From positions 1 through 49,357 of the forward strand of contig DATEYP010000046.1 in NCBI GenBank assembly GCA_035256085.1: 49,357 nucleotides of DNA, in the 5' to 3' direction. Both the position numbers and the translations under genes were made by a program. How positions within the stretch are numbered: position 1 is the stretch's first letter; the number at the start of each line of letters is the position of its first letter. The DNA comes from UBA6901 sp035256085. Its GTDB lineage: Bacteria; Pseudomonadota; Gammaproteobacteria; Acidiferrobacterales; UBA6901. Below, piece by piece: positions 16,882-24,514 of this stretch. The notes under the pieces are model-generated. The model did not search any database. It saw only the letters and a program-made list of their open reading frames with translations, and had not been told where the DNA came from.

Positions 16882-17337
16882 TCAAGGCGATACCGGCTTC
16901 ACATCCCCCAACCACTGCACCTCATAAGGACCTTTCGCCACCTGCCCAACCAGCTTCGCGTCGGCGGTAATCAATGGAAGCCGTAGTTGGGCCGCGGCGG
17001 CGATGTAGCAGGCATCATAGGCCGTGATCCGATGTTTCAATGCAATGTCCAGAGCATCGTCGGCCAGAACCTGGGTAGGAATCGCCGTCAGGCCAAGGCC
17101 CGTTAGATCGCGCAGATGTTCCTGGGCGGCTTTTGCCGGGTAGGCGGATCGCTGCACCCACTTCCAGAACACGTTCGCGCACTCGATAAAAAATAAGTCG
17201 GGCACAATCAGCTCGGCGCCATTTTCCGAGGCGAAGCGCGCGAATACCGTCTGTGCCTCGGCAGAAAGCGCCTCGGGCACAAAAATCTTTACCGCGACAC
17301 TGGCATCCACCACCGCCCGGAACGGGGCCGGACTCAC
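16882..17337 (-). CDS. vapC: VapC/FitB-like PIN-domain ribonuclease toxin
   Basis: The protein has 151 aa, with a GTG start overlapping the antitoxin stop (GTGA, 17334-17337). It carries the PIN acidic residues in VVDASVAVKIF, PDLFFIECANVFWK, TAYDACYIAAA and LITADAKLV. VapC toxins are metal-dependent RNases that cut specific tRNAs or rRNA when free of antitoxin. The gene is the second of a two-gene module sitting just upstream of hsdM in the same direction, so read-through into the methylase gene is possible. Confidence 0.92.
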   Translation of the reverse strand: MSPAPFRAVVDASVAVKIFVPEALSAEAQTVFARFASENGAELIVPDLFFIECANVFWKWVQRSAYPAKAAQEHLRDLTGLGLTAIPTQVLADDALDIALKHRITAYDACYIAAAAQLRLPLITADAKLVGQVAKGPYEVQWLGDVKPVSP

Positions 17338-17582
17338 CGGCTGCGGTCCTCGCGGAGCAGTTCGGCCGAATCCTTCCAGCCACGGGGCAGCTCGATCTTC
17401 TGCGCCCGCTGCCGGATGCGCTCAATGACCTCGGCCGCACCCCGGCGTGCCTCGCGCGCCTGAAGACCTTGGTTTAAAAGCTGGATGACTTCGGCGGTTA
17501 CCGAGCGGTTTTCTTCTTCCGCGAGCTTCTGGATGCGCTTGTAGAGCTTCTCGGGGACGTTGCGGACATGCAGGGTGGCCAT
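17334..17582 (-). CDS. vapB: FitA/VapB-like ribbon-helix-helix antitoxin
   Basis: The 82-aa protein begins ATLHVRNVPEKLYKRIQKLA, the ribbon strand and first helix of an FitA-type antitoxin, followed by RSVTAEVIQLLNQGL (second helix). The C-terminal part (AQKIELPRGWKDSAELLRED) is the expected toxin-wrapping segment. GAGGA lies 7-8 bases before the ATG. It should neutralise the adjacent VapC and repress its own promoter; a perfect 10-bp inverted repeat overlaps the predicted promoter upstream. Confidence 0.9.
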   Translation of the reverse strand: MATLHVRNVPEKLYKRIQKLAEEENRSVTAEVIQLLNQGLQAREARRGAAEVIERIRQRAQKIELPRGWKDSAELLREDRSR

Positions 17583-17612
17583 GGGGAATTATCCTCTTTG
17601 CCGATAAAACCC

Positions 17613-17647
17613 AGTCTAGCCGAGCGTGGTTGCAGCATGCAACCACG
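17613..17647 (-). promoter_or_regulatory. vapBC promoter with overlapping perfect palindrome
   Basis: On the minus strand, TTGCAT (17642-17637) and TAGACT (17618-17613) are spaced by 18 bp and lie 31 bp before the vapB ATG. A perfect inverted repeat, CGTGGTTGCA/TGCAACCACG with a 3-bp spacer (17625-17647), covers the -35 and most of the spacer. That is where an RHH antitoxin operator would block polymerase. The sequence pattern is seen; the binding is inferred. Confidence 0.6.
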
Positions 17648-17802
17648 GAGTCGCCCTCAAGAAATATCCCAACAAATTCACCAATTGTTCTGTGTGACGA
17701 TTCGCATCCGGTAGAGGCTGACGGACCACGCCGCCTGCCGGTACTCGCGCTTATCAGACGCTATCAGGAGCTGTAAGCCGTTGAACCTAAGAACGGCTTT
17801 AG

Positions 17803-17943
17803 CCGCAGATGAACGCAGATAAATGCAAATAAATCATGTCATTGATGCACCCAGGTCATTCACCCTTTTGGTGATCTGGCGAATACCGGCAGTGCATTGA
17901 ATAGCCGCGTTTATCTGCGTTCATCTGCGGCTGACTGCTTTTT
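17803..17943 (-). mobile_element. MITE-like element, copy A
   Basis: The ends are inverted copies of CCGCAGATGAACGCAGATAA (17803-17822) and its complement (to 17930), with CTGACTGCTTTTT continuing to 17943. Read on the minus strand it is homologous over its full length to the element at 41616-41770. Both share AAAAAGCAGTCAGCCGCAG, then ATTCAATGC, GTATTCGCCAG and CATGAT...ATTTGC. No coding capacity is visible. The first and last ~20 bp are shared with other, shorter elements at 26110, 40378 and 43238. Confidence 0.75.
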
Positions 17944-17957
17944 CCAGGTTGAAGAAC

Positions 17958-18033
17958 TGGTGGGCCGTGCAAGATTCGAACTTGCGACCAACTGGTTAAA
18001 AGCCAGCTGCTCTACCGACTGAGCTAACGGCCC
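17958..18033 (-). tRNA. tRNA-Lys (anticodon TTT), with encoded CCA
   Basis: On the minus strand the 7-bp acceptor stem is GGGCCGT/ACGGCCC. The D-arm AGCTCAGTCGGTAGAGC, anticodon loop CTTTTAA (anticodon TTT), T-loop TTCGAAT, discriminator A and CCA (17960-17958) are all present. The arms fold into a standard cloverleaf of 76 nt. It lies at the right border of the defence island. Confidence 0.97.
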
Positions 18034-18066
18034 GCGATGGGGGACAGGGACTGGGCAGGAGGCGGC

Positions 18067-18095
18067 ATTATCCGGAGCGGTCTTCGGGCTGTCAA
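18067..18095 (-). promoter_or_regulatory. Sigma-70 promoter of tRNA-Lys
   Basis: On the minus strand the -35 is TTGACA (18095-18090), the spacer is 17 bp and the -10 is GATAAT (18072-18067). It is close to consensus and 33 bp from the mature tRNA 5' end. Confidence 0.8.
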
Positions 18096-18111
18096 TGAAA
18101 GCGCCTGGAAA

Positions 18112-18136
18112 CCAAGGCCCGCGGCGCGGGCCTTGG
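18112..18136 (-). terminator. Hairpin after the YedE-like gene
   Basis: The 11-bp arms CCAAGGCCCGC and GCGGGCCTTGG surround a 3-base loop, 19 bp after the transporter stop. Only a short T stretch follows on the minus strand, so termination may be imperfect. It separates the transporter transcript from the tRNA promoter. Confidence 0.65.
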
Positions 18137-18155
18137 TGGGGTGACGTCCGGGATG

Positions 18156-19346
18156 TCAGGCCTTGCGCGGCAGCAGGCGCAGGTCGGCGAGCGCCGAACG
18201 CAGCGCGCTGAAGAAGCCCTGTTCGTCCATTTGGTAGTACTGGACTTTCATGGTGAGGGCACTGCCGAACACGATCGCCACGAAGGTCAGGATCGAACCC
18301 AGCGCCAGCGTCGAGACGCCGGTGACCGCCTGGCCGATAGTGCAGCCCATGGACAGCACGCCGCCGATGCCCATGAGCACGCCGCCCACGGCATGGTTCA
18401 CAAAATCCTTGCCGGAGGCGAACCACTCGATGCGGAACTTGCGGAATAGCACGGCATACAGGAACGAGCCGACGATCACACCGGTGAGCGCCATCACACC
18501 GAAGTTGATGAGCATGAGGTTGGACGGATTCAGCAGGTAGCGCGCGCTGTCACCCATCGGGCTGATGAACGTGAAGGACTGCACATTCACGCGGCTCGGG
18601 ATGTCGGTGGCAAGTTCGGCGTAATCTTTCCATTCTGCGCCCATCGGGCCGCCGGTGAGGTACCAGCCGGCGATCACCACCAGGCCCACGACCAGGCCAC
18701 CGAAGATGTTGTCGAAGCTGGCACGGAAGTCCGCGGACTTGAAGATGAACGCCAGCATCACCGCAACCAGAATACCGCCCACGATGTAGTGCAGGTTGGC
18801 GGCGCCGGTGAGTCCGGTGACGATCGCGCCCAGCTCCTGGCTGGCCATGCCGTGCGCGGGAAGGTCGATGGTGCTCGGGGCGATCCAGCTGTTGAAGAAC
18901 TTGTCGTAAAAACCCACGCCGCCGATGTCGCCCCACAGCATGTAATACGCCGCGATTGAGGCGATCACCAGCACCATCACCGACTTGAGGTTGCCGCCGC
19001 CGATACGGACCAGGGTCTTGTTGCCGCAACCCGAGCCGAGGGTCATGCCGACGCCGAACATCACACCGCCCAGCACGTAGCGCAGCCAGGCGAAATTACC
19101 GGTACGGTACGGCGGGAAGGTGTCGGCCGGCAGCACCAGCTTGCCGGCGCCTTCAAGGACCATTACGCCGAGCAGCGCCACGGTCATGGCGAACAGCCAG
19201 GCGCGCATCCGGCCGGTGGCACCCATGTTCACCCAGTCGGACACGGCGCCCATGGTGCAGAAATCGGTCTTGTTGGCGACCGCGCCCAAGATCATGGCCG
19301 CGAGAAATACCAGGCCCAGCACTTGATGATGAATCGTAAACTCCAT
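18156..19346 (-). CDS. YeeE/YedE-family sulfur-compound transporter
   Basis: The 396-aa membrane protein has about nine or ten hydrophobic segments and two Sulf_transp repeats. It carries the family's conserved cysteine motifs: FCTMGAVSDWVNMG, GSGCGNKTLVRIGGGN and SMGCTIGQAVTGVS. Characterised members (TsuA) import thiosulfate through a relay of these cysteines; others handle sulfur-containing ions in sulfur oxidisers, so the exact substrate is open. GGAGGAATT precedes the ATG at good spacing. It is a single gene ending in a hairpin. Its presence is the main hint of sulfur metabolism in this window. Confidence 0.88.
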   Translation of the reverse strand: MEFTIHHQVLGLVFLAAMILGAVANKTDFCTMGAVSDWVNMGATGRMRAWLFAMTVALLGVMVLEGAGKLVLPADTFPPYRTGNFAWLRYVLGGVMFGVGMTLGSGCGNKTLVRIGGGNLKSVMVLVIASIAAYYMLWGDIGGVGFYDKFFNSWIAPSTIDLPAHGMASQELGAIVTGLTGAANLHYIVGGILVAVMLAFIFKSADFRASFDNIFGGLVVGLVVIAGWYLTGGPMGAEWKDYAELATDIPSRVNVQSFTFISPMGDSARYLLNPSNLMLINFGVMALTGVIVGSFLYAVLFRKFRIEWFASGKDFVNHAVGGVLMGIGGVLSMGCTIGQAVTGVSTLALGSILTFVAIVFGSALTMKVQYYQMDEQGFFSALRSALADLRLLPRKA

Positions 19347-19407
19347 AATTCCTCCGGATATCGGGATGTCAGTGCCGTCCCATGAGTTCGGCCTGCTGTT
19401 AAGGATG

Positions 19408-19451
19408 CCCTCACCCCTTGCCCTCTCTTCCGCTGATGCGGGAGAGAGGGA
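19408..19451. repeat. CCCTCTC-type palindromic repeat between the YedE-like gene and queC
   Basis: CCCTCACCCCTTGCCCTCTC is followed by TTCCGCTGATGCGGGAGAGAGGG; the inverted arms CCCTCTCTTCCGC/GCGGGAGAGAGGG are imperfect by one base. The 173-bp gap holds nothing else that I can identify apart from the transporter's ribosome-binding site. Confidence 0.85.
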
Positions 19452-19519
19452 GTAGGTAAAAATCTATTTTAAGACGGGGGATTTTACCCAGTTTGTTCCA
19501 TCGGCACCACGGGCACCCC

Positions 19520-20206
19520 TCAGTCCGGCGGACGGCCGCTGACATAGAGTGTAGGATCGGGGATGCCCGCGGCGGCAAAGCCCTGGGCGCGCAGACGGCA
19601 GGAATCGCAGGTCCCGCAAGCCCGCCCGGCGGCGTCCGGCTCGTAGCAGGACTGGGTCAGCGTGTAGTCCACGCCAAGCCGCACGCCCGTGGCAATGATC
19701 TCGGCCTTGTTCAGATTGATGAGCGGTGCCTGCACACGAAAACCGTCACCCTCGATGCCGGCGCGCGTGCCGAGGTTGGCGAGATTCTGGAACGCCCGGA
19801 TGAATTCCGGCCGGCAGTCGGGATAGCCGGCGTAATCCACGGCATTCACGCCAATGAAAATATCATGCGCGTTCAGCACCTCGGCCCAGCCGAGGGCGAT
19901 CGCGAGAAATATGGAGTTGCGCGCCGGCACATAGGTGATGGGAATGCCTGCGCCCGGCTGGTGCGGCACGTCCAGGCGCGTGTCGGTGAGCGCCGAGCCG
20001 CCCATCCAGCCGATGTCGAGCCGCACCACCCTGTGTGCGACCGCGCCGAGGCTTGCGGCCACGCGCTGCGCGGCGTCGAGCTCGATGCGGTGGCGCTGGC
20101 CGTAATCGAAGCTCAGGCCGTAACACTCGCAGCCGCGTTCGCGCGCAATCGCCAGCACGGTCGCCGAATCGAGACCGCCGGAGAGCAGCACCACGGCGCG
20201 CGTCAT
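19520..20206 (-). CDS. queC: 7-cyano-7-deazaguanine (preQ0) synthase QueC
   Basis: The protein has 228 aa from ATG 20206; the frame is open upstream, but MTRAVVLLSGG is the natural start and sits 2 bp after the queE stop. The PP-loop SGGLDSATVL binds ATP. GVNAVDYAGYPDCRPEF is the substrate-pocket signature. A zinc site C-x8-C-x2-C-x2-C is present near the end (SCYEPD, ACGTCDSCRLR). QueC converts 7-carboxy-7-deazaguanine to preQ0, a precursor of queuosine in tRNA. The gene follows queE in one operon. Confidence 0.95.
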   Translation of the reverse strand: MTRAVVLLSGGLDSATVLAIARERGCECYGLSFDYGQRHRIELDAAQRVAASLGAVAHRVVRLDIGWMGGSALTDTRLDVPHQPGAGIPITYVPARNSIFLAIALGWAEVLNAHDIFIGVNAVDYAGYPDCRPEFIRAFQNLANLGTRAGIEGDGFRVQAPLINLNKAEIIATGVRLGVDYTLTQSCYEPDAAGRACGTCDSCRLRAQGFAAAGIPDPTLYVSGRPPD

Positions 20207-20208
20207 GG

Positions 20209-20901
20209 TCAATGTCCCCGCGTCTCGCCCCACAACAGCTTGTGGAGCTGGACCTGTACACGTACCGGCAGACGGTCGGCGAGTACCCACTCGGCAAGAT
20301 CTCTGGGCTCAACCCGGCCCCAGGCCGGCGAAAACAACACGTCGCAATGCTCGGTAAGCCGCTCGCGCTGCAGGAACGCGCGGCTCCATTCGTAATCGGC
20401 ACGATCACAAATCACGAATTTGACCTGGTCGGTTTGCTTGAGGAATTTCAGGTTGGCGGCGTCGTTCTTCGCCGCTTCGCCCGAACCCGGGGTTTTCACG
20501 TCCATGACCAGGCACACACGCGGGTCAACCTTACTGATGTCCACCGCCCCGCTGGTTTCGAGCGATACCACGTAGCCCGCATCGCACAGCCTGGCGAGCA
20601 GTTCGATGCAGGGTCGTTGCGCCAGCGGCTCACCGCCGGTCACGGTCACGTAACGCGGCTGATAGCCGGCCACCTGGGCGAGGATTTCGGCAACCGTCAT
20701 CCAGTCGCCCTCGTGGAAGGCATAATCCGTGTCGCAGTAACCGCAACGCAACGGGCAGCCGGTGAGGCGGATAAACACCGTGGGCAGACCGACCGTGCGC
20801 GACTCACCCTGCAGGGAGTAAAAAATCTCGTTCACGCGCAACTGCGCGGCCCGGTTAGATGGAGTGGCGGACGTGGCCGCCGGCGGATGGCGTGCGGTCA
20901 T
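20209..20901 (-). CDS. queE: 7-carboxy-7-deazaguanine synthase QueE (radical SAM)
   Basis: The 230-aa protein has the radical-SAM cluster motif in TGCPLRCGYCDTDYAF (C-x3-C-x2-C), the substrate motif NEIFYSLQGES before it, and the SAM-binding VTVTGGEPLAQ. QueE rearranges 6-carboxy-tetrahydropterin to 7-carboxy-7-deazaguanine, the step before QueC. A TATAAT box enclosed by a palindrome lies about 30 bp upstream. Confidence 0.95.
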   Translation of the reverse strand: MTARHPPAATSATPSNRAAQLRVNEIFYSLQGESRTVGLPTVFIRLTGCPLRCGYCDTDYAFHEGDWMTVAEILAQVAGYQPRYVTVTGGEPLAQRPCIELLARLCDAGYVVSLETSGAVDISKVDPRVCLVMDVKTPGSGEAAKNDAANLKFLKQTDQVKFVICDRADYEWSRAFLQRERLTEHCDVLFSPAWGRVEPRDLAEWVLADRLPVRVQVQLHKLLWGETRGH

Positions 20902-20929
20902 GATGACGGGGTCGCAGGCATAGGGAACT

Positions 20930-20950
20930 GGTCAGGCATTATACCTGACC
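20930..20950 (-). promoter_or_regulatory. queEC -10 box inside a palindrome
   Basis: The arms GGTCAGG and CCTGACC (7 bp, perfect) enclose TATAATG on the minus strand; TATAAT is at 20943-20938, about 30 bp before the queE start. The -35 region is weak (TCTGCA). A repressor bound here would cover the -10. No regulator is identified. Confidence 0.5.
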
Positions 20951-21014
20951 GGGAAGCGGATGCAGATTCACTGCATGGGGCAAGGACGGGTTAAGGAACC
21001 TCTGATTAAGTCCG

Positions 21015-21037
21015 CCCTCTCCCTGATAGGGAGAGGG
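21015..21037. repeat. CCCTCTCCCT/AGGGAGAGGG palindrome between cpoB and queE
   Basis: Perfect 10-bp arms surround GAT, in the gap after the cpoB stop codon. It belongs to the same family as the other CCCTCTCCC repeats and could also act as a transcription-end hairpin for the tol-pal operon. Confidence 0.8.
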
Positions 21038-21072
21038 GGTTACCTCTTGATCGACACTTGTTCAGAGCTTCC

Positions 21073-21840
21073 CTAGCGCCCTTCCTTCTTCATCTTGTCG
21101 AGACGCACCTCGGCGAGCTTGGCAACGCCCGTGCCCGGAAAACGTTTTTGCACCTCGCCAAGGGTCTTGCGTGCCTTGTCGTAAGCGCCGAGTTCGTAAT
21201 GCACATACCCGATCTTGAGCAATGCATCCGGCGCCTTCGAGCTCTGCGGGTCATTCACAACCTTGGTGAATTCCTCTAACGCCAGCTTGTAATTGCGCAG
21301 GACATAATTACCCTCCGCAACCCAGTATTGGGCATTGTCCGCCAATCCGCTGTCCGGATACTTGGCCAGGAACGCCCGGAACGCCTTGACCGCACGTTCA
21401 TAGAGCCCCTGTTTCATGAGATTGAACGCCGCATCGTATTCCTGCTGCTGCGATGCGGTAGTGACGCGCGGAGTGGACGGTGCAGACGGCGTCGCTGCAA
21501 CTGTCGGTGCAACCGGCGCCGTGGCGCCGCCACGGCGCTCGGCTTCGCGCAGGCGGGTGTCGAGATCGTCATACAGCGCGCGCTGCCGGCCCTTGAGCTG
21601 ATTGAGCTCATGGCCCTGCACCTCGACGTTGTTGCGCAACTGGCGTACCTCGGTTTGCAGCTCCTCCAGCTGGCGCATGAGGTCGAGCATGGTGTTACGC
21701 GTCGTCGCCTCCGCGGCCGGCTTGGCGGCCACCGCACGCCGATCCGGCAGCTCGGCGGCGACCGAGGTCGTTACCGCCACAGCCAGAACCAGCAACGACG
21801 AGGCGATGCACCAATGCATGACGGTCCGCCCTCTTGCCAT
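21073..21840 (-). CDS. cpoB: Cell division coordinator CpoB (YbgF)
   Basis: The protein has 255 aa from ATG 21840, 2 bp after the pal stop. A signal peptide (hydrophobic SSLLVLAVAVTTSVAA, cleavage near VAA-EL) is followed by a trimerising coiled coil (LMRQLEELQTEVRQLRNNVE). A Pro/Ala/Thr linker leads to TPR repeats: EYDAAFNLMKQGLYERAVKAF, then DNAQYWVAEGNYVLRNYKLA and DALLKIGYVHYELGAYDKAR. CpoB is periplasmic and couples Tol-Pal constriction to PBP1B peptidoglycan synthesis. It is the last tol-pal gene here, as in other gammaproteobacteria. Confidence 0.94.
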   Translation of the reverse strand: MARGRTVMHWCIASSLLVLAVAVTTSVAAELPDRRAVAAKPAAEATTRNTMLDLMRQLEELQTEVRQLRNNVEVQGHELNQLKGRQRALYDDLDTRLREAERRGGATAPVAPTVAATPSAPSTPRVTTASQQQEYDAAFNLMKQGLYERAVKAFRAFLAKYPDSGLADNAQYWVAEGNYVLRNYKLALEEFTKVVNDPQSSKAPDALLKIGYVHYELGAYDKARKTLGEVQKRFPGTGVAKLAEVRLDKMKKEGR

Positions 21841-21842
21841 GA

Positions 21843-22337
21843 TCAATAGATAATCTCGACCCGGCGGTTCAGCGCCCAGGCGGCTTCGCTATGATCCATG
21901 GCCACCGGCTTTTCTTCACCATAGGAAACCGTCTTGATCCGGTCCCCGGTCAAACCCAGGATCTTGGCCATGCGCTCCACCGCCTGTGCGCGACGCTCGC
22001 CCAGCGCCAGGTTGTATTCGCGCGTGCCGCGTTCGTCGGCATGGCCTTCGAACACAACCTTGATGTTCTTGTTCGCGGCCAGATAGGCGGCATGTGCTTC
22101 GACAATGGCGCGATTCTCCTCATCCACGGCGCTGCTGTCGAAGGCAAAGTAGACGCGCCGCTTGGCGAGCAGGTCGGTCCTGGCGTCCAGGGGCCTGCCG
22201 CTCACGCCCGTATCAGCGCTGGTGCCGGTGCCGACACTCTTGTCCTCGACGTCGGGCTTGGTGGCCTCACTGCCGCCGCAGGCAGTGAGGAACAGTGCCG
22301 CGATACCTAATATTGTAAGCTGCAATTTCTTATCCAT
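21843..22337 (-). CDS. pal: Peptidoglycan-associated lipoprotein Pal
   Basis: The 164-aa protein has a lipoprotein signal with lipobox LTAC-GG at about residues 17-22. An OmpA-like domain follows, with FEGHADERGTREYNLALGER (diaminopimelate-binding region) and WALNRRVEIIY at the end. Pal anchors the outer membrane to peptidoglycan and is the partner of TolB. The tolB stop is 11 bp upstream, with AGGAGT before the ATG. Confidence 0.96.
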   Translation of the reverse strand: MDKKLQLTILGIAALFLTACGGSEATKPDVEDKSVGTGTSADTGVSGRPLDARTDLLAKRRVYFAFDSSAVDEENRAIVEAHAAYLAANKNIKVVFEGHADERGTREYNLALGERRAQAVERMAKILGLTGDRIKTVSYGEEKPVAMDHSEAAWALNRRVEIIY

Positions 22338-22348
22338 GGAGTGACTCC

Positions 22349-23671
22349 TTAGTGGGTGGGGGTGGAACGGTTGAACGGCGACCAGGCAGGCTCACGCACA
22401 TCGCCCTCCTGGAGTTTGAGAAGCTGGCGCACGCGGCCGTCGGACGATACCGATGCGAGCACGCCGCGCCCGCCGCGATCGGTGGCATACAGAATCATGC
22501 GTCCGTTGGGCGCGAAGCTCGGTGATTCGTCCAGCGGTGTGTCGGTGAGCACCTGCAACACCGAACTATGCAGATGCAGAAGCGCGGCGTGATAGCGGCC
22601 CTGCACGCCGCTCACTAGCGTCAGCATCTTGCCGTCCGCCGAGTATGAGGCGCGCGCGTTGTATTCACCCTCGAACGTCACGCGCTCGACCTTGCCGCCG
22701 TCGGCGCGCATGCGATAGATCTGCGGCTTGCCGCCGCGATCCGAAGTAAAAACGATTTCCTTTCCGTCCGGCGACCAGGACGGTTCGGTGTCGATCGCCG
22801 GGTGGTTGGTGAGGCGCGTGAGCGCATTGTCGGACAGCCGCATCACGTAGATCTCCGGGTTGCCGTCGCGCGACAGGGTGAGTGCGAGCTTGGTGCCGTC
22901 CGGCGACCAGGCCGGCGCCGAGTTGATACCATCGAATCCGGCGATGCGGTGGCGCGCGCCATTCACCACGTTCTGCAAATACAGGGTTGGACGGCGCTGA
23001 TGTTCAAATGACACGTACGCGAGGCGCTCGCCGTCCGGCGCCCAGGCCGGTGACAGGATCGGTTCCTTTGATGTCCACAAATTCAAGGGATTATGGCCAT
23101 CCGAGTCGGCAATCTGCAACTTGTAACTGAAGCGCTTCACGACACCCTCGCGGGTGACGTAGGCGATGCGCGTGCTGAACACACCCGGCTCACCGGTGAG
23201 CTTCTCGTAAATGATGTCGCTGATCTGGTGCGCCACCGCGCGCAGATGATTACCGGCCACGACATAACTGTAGCCGGCGAGCTGCTTTTCCTTATAGATG
23301 TCGTACAGGCGAAACTCGACCTGCCAACGGCCCTGCGCCAGCGGCTTGACGTTGCCGATGACCAGCGCCTCGGCCTTGACAATGCGCCAGTCCTTGTACA
23401 CGACCTGTCTGTCCTCGGACGGGCGCGAAACGAAAAACTTCTTGTCGAGCGGCGTGAAACGGCCGCTGCGCGCCAGGTCGGCCTCGATCACCGCGGCGAC
23501 GTCCTGCGGGGGCTGCTGCTTGCCGGCTCCGTCGAACGGCACAATCGCAATCGGCAACCCGCCGTCCACGCCCTGGGTGATCTCAATAGTCAGAATCGCG
23601 GACGCCAGCGAAGCGTGGCCCGCGAGCAGCGCCATCAGAATGAGTTTTAACAGAATTCTCACTGCCTTCAC
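22349..23671 (-). CDS. tolB: Tol-Pal system periplasmic protein TolB
   Basis: The 440-aa protein starts with GTG that overlaps the tolA stop (GTGA). The signal peptide is about residues 1-25, ending in ASLASA. The N-terminal domain (IAIVPFDGAG) is followed by a beta-propeller with repeated WSPDG motifs (APDGERLAYVS, SPDGTKLALTLS, SPDGKEIVFTSDRGG). TolB binds Pal and TolA and transmits inner-membrane force to the outer membrane. Confidence 0.96.
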   Translation of the reverse strand: MKAVRILLKLILMALLAGHASLASAILTIEITQGVDGGLPIAIVPFDGAGKQQPPQDVAAVIEADLARSGRFTPLDKKFFVSRPSEDRQVVYKDWRIVKAEALVIGNVKPLAQGRWQVEFRLYDIYKEKQLAGYSYVVAGNHLRAVAHQISDIIYEKLTGEPGVFSTRIAYVTREGVVKRFSYKLQIADSDGHNPLNLWTSKEPILSPAWAPDGERLAYVSFEHQRRPTLYLQNVVNGARHRIAGFDGINSAPAWSPDGTKLALTLSRDGNPEIYVMRLSDNALTRLTNHPAIDTEPSWSPDGKEIVFTSDRGGKPQIYRMRADGGKVERVTFEGEYNARASYSADGKMLTLVSGVQGRYHAALLHLHSSVLQVLTDTPLDESPSFAPNGRMILYATDRGGRGVLASVSSDGRVRQLLKLQEGDVREPAWSPFNRSTPTH

Positions 23672-24474
23672 GCCTGTCCCTCCGGACGAAACCGCAATTC
23701 CAGCTCGCGGAAATGTTCAAATAGGCCCTTGTCCTCGGGCAGAGGCAGGGGCGATGCCTTGTATACCGCGTTTTCCACCGATCGATCAAATGCTGCATTG
23801 CCGCTTGGGCGCGCGATCGTCGCGCTGATCACCTCGCCGGTCGGCGCGAGGCGCACACGCACCACACACTCCATGCCCCGGGTCCAGCCGGCCGGCCGCA
23901 CCCAGTTGCGCTCGACCTTCTGGCGGATCAGATTCTCGACGCGCGCCAGCTCGCTCTGGGCGCGCGCCGACTGTTCGGCCCTGGCCTTTGCCTCGATGCG
24001 CTCTTTTTCCTCGCGTGCCAGTTGTTCCTTGAGGTTGGTCTCGGCGGACTTGCGCCGCTCCTCGATCTCTTTCTTTTTCTTTGCCTCGGCCTGGCGCGCC
24101 TCGTCTTTGCGTTTGTTCTCGGCCTCCGCGGCCTTGCGCTTGTCCTGTTCCTTGCGCTTCTGTTCGGCAATGACTGCCTGTTCCTGGCGGCGTTTCTCCT
24201 CGGCCGCCTGGCGCTCGCGCTCTTCCTGCTCGCGCTTCTTTTTTGCTTCCTGCTGCTCGCGCTCGCGTTCCAGCTTTTTGCGGCGCTCGACTTCCTTCTG
24301 CATTTCGGCGTCATTTACCGCCTGTGCCTGCACCACCTTCGCCGGGGCGGCGGCTGGCTTGGCCTGCCAGCGGAAGCCGACCACCACCAGTGCGATCAGC
24401 GCGAGGTGCACGAGCACGGCATAAATAATGGCCTTGCGGCCGCCGGGCAGTCTGCGCGCGTTTCCGGACGGCAT
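23668..24474 (-). CDS. tolA: Tol-Pal energy-transducing protein TolA
   Basis: The protein has 268 aa. One N-terminal membrane helix (IIYAVLVHLALIALVVVGF) precedes a long charged helical domain of Lys/Glu/Arg/Ala (about 55-175). The TolA C-terminal domain (VRVRLAPTGEVISATIARPS, FDRSVENAVYKASPLPLP) closes the protein. TolA spans the periplasm, takes proton-motive energy from TolQR and pulls on TolB/Pal. The helical domain is short compared with the 421-aa E. coli protein. Confidence 0.94.
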   Translation of the reverse strand: MPSGNARRLPGGRKAIIYAVLVHLALIALVVVGFRWQAKPAAAPAKVVQAQAVNDAEMQKEVERRKKLEREREQQEAKKKREQEERERQAAEEKRRQEQAVIAEQKRKEQDKRKAAEAENKRKDEARQAEAKKKKEIEERRKSAETNLKEQLAREEKERIEAKARAEQSARAQSELARVENLIRQKVERNWVRPAGWTRGMECVVRVRLAPTGEVISATIARPSGNAAFDRSVENAVYKASPLPLPEDKGLFEHFRELELRFRPEGQA

Positions 24475-24514
24475 GTCTCTTAATACCAGCTATTTTTGTG
24501 CAAGCCTGCTTTCC

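Larger units (their letters stand above)
17583..17957. other. Intergenic region between vapB and tRNA-Lys
   Basis: It holds the vapBC promoter/operator, about 150 bp (17650-17800) in which I see no gene or clear signal, and MITE copy A (17803-17943) immediately downstream of the tRNA 3' end. No integrase or tRNA-end duplication was found. Confidence 0.6.

Noticed and set aside
17958..18033. tRNA-Lys as an integration site for the defence island
   Set aside because: I looked for a repeat of the tRNA 3' end near the left border (257-530) and found none, and there is no integrase gene in the window.
20902..20960. preQ1 riboswitch before queE
   Set aside because: The leader is only ~30 nt after the -10 box and lacks the small hairpin and A-rich tail of preQ1 aptamers; the palindrome is symmetric round the -10 and fits an operator better.
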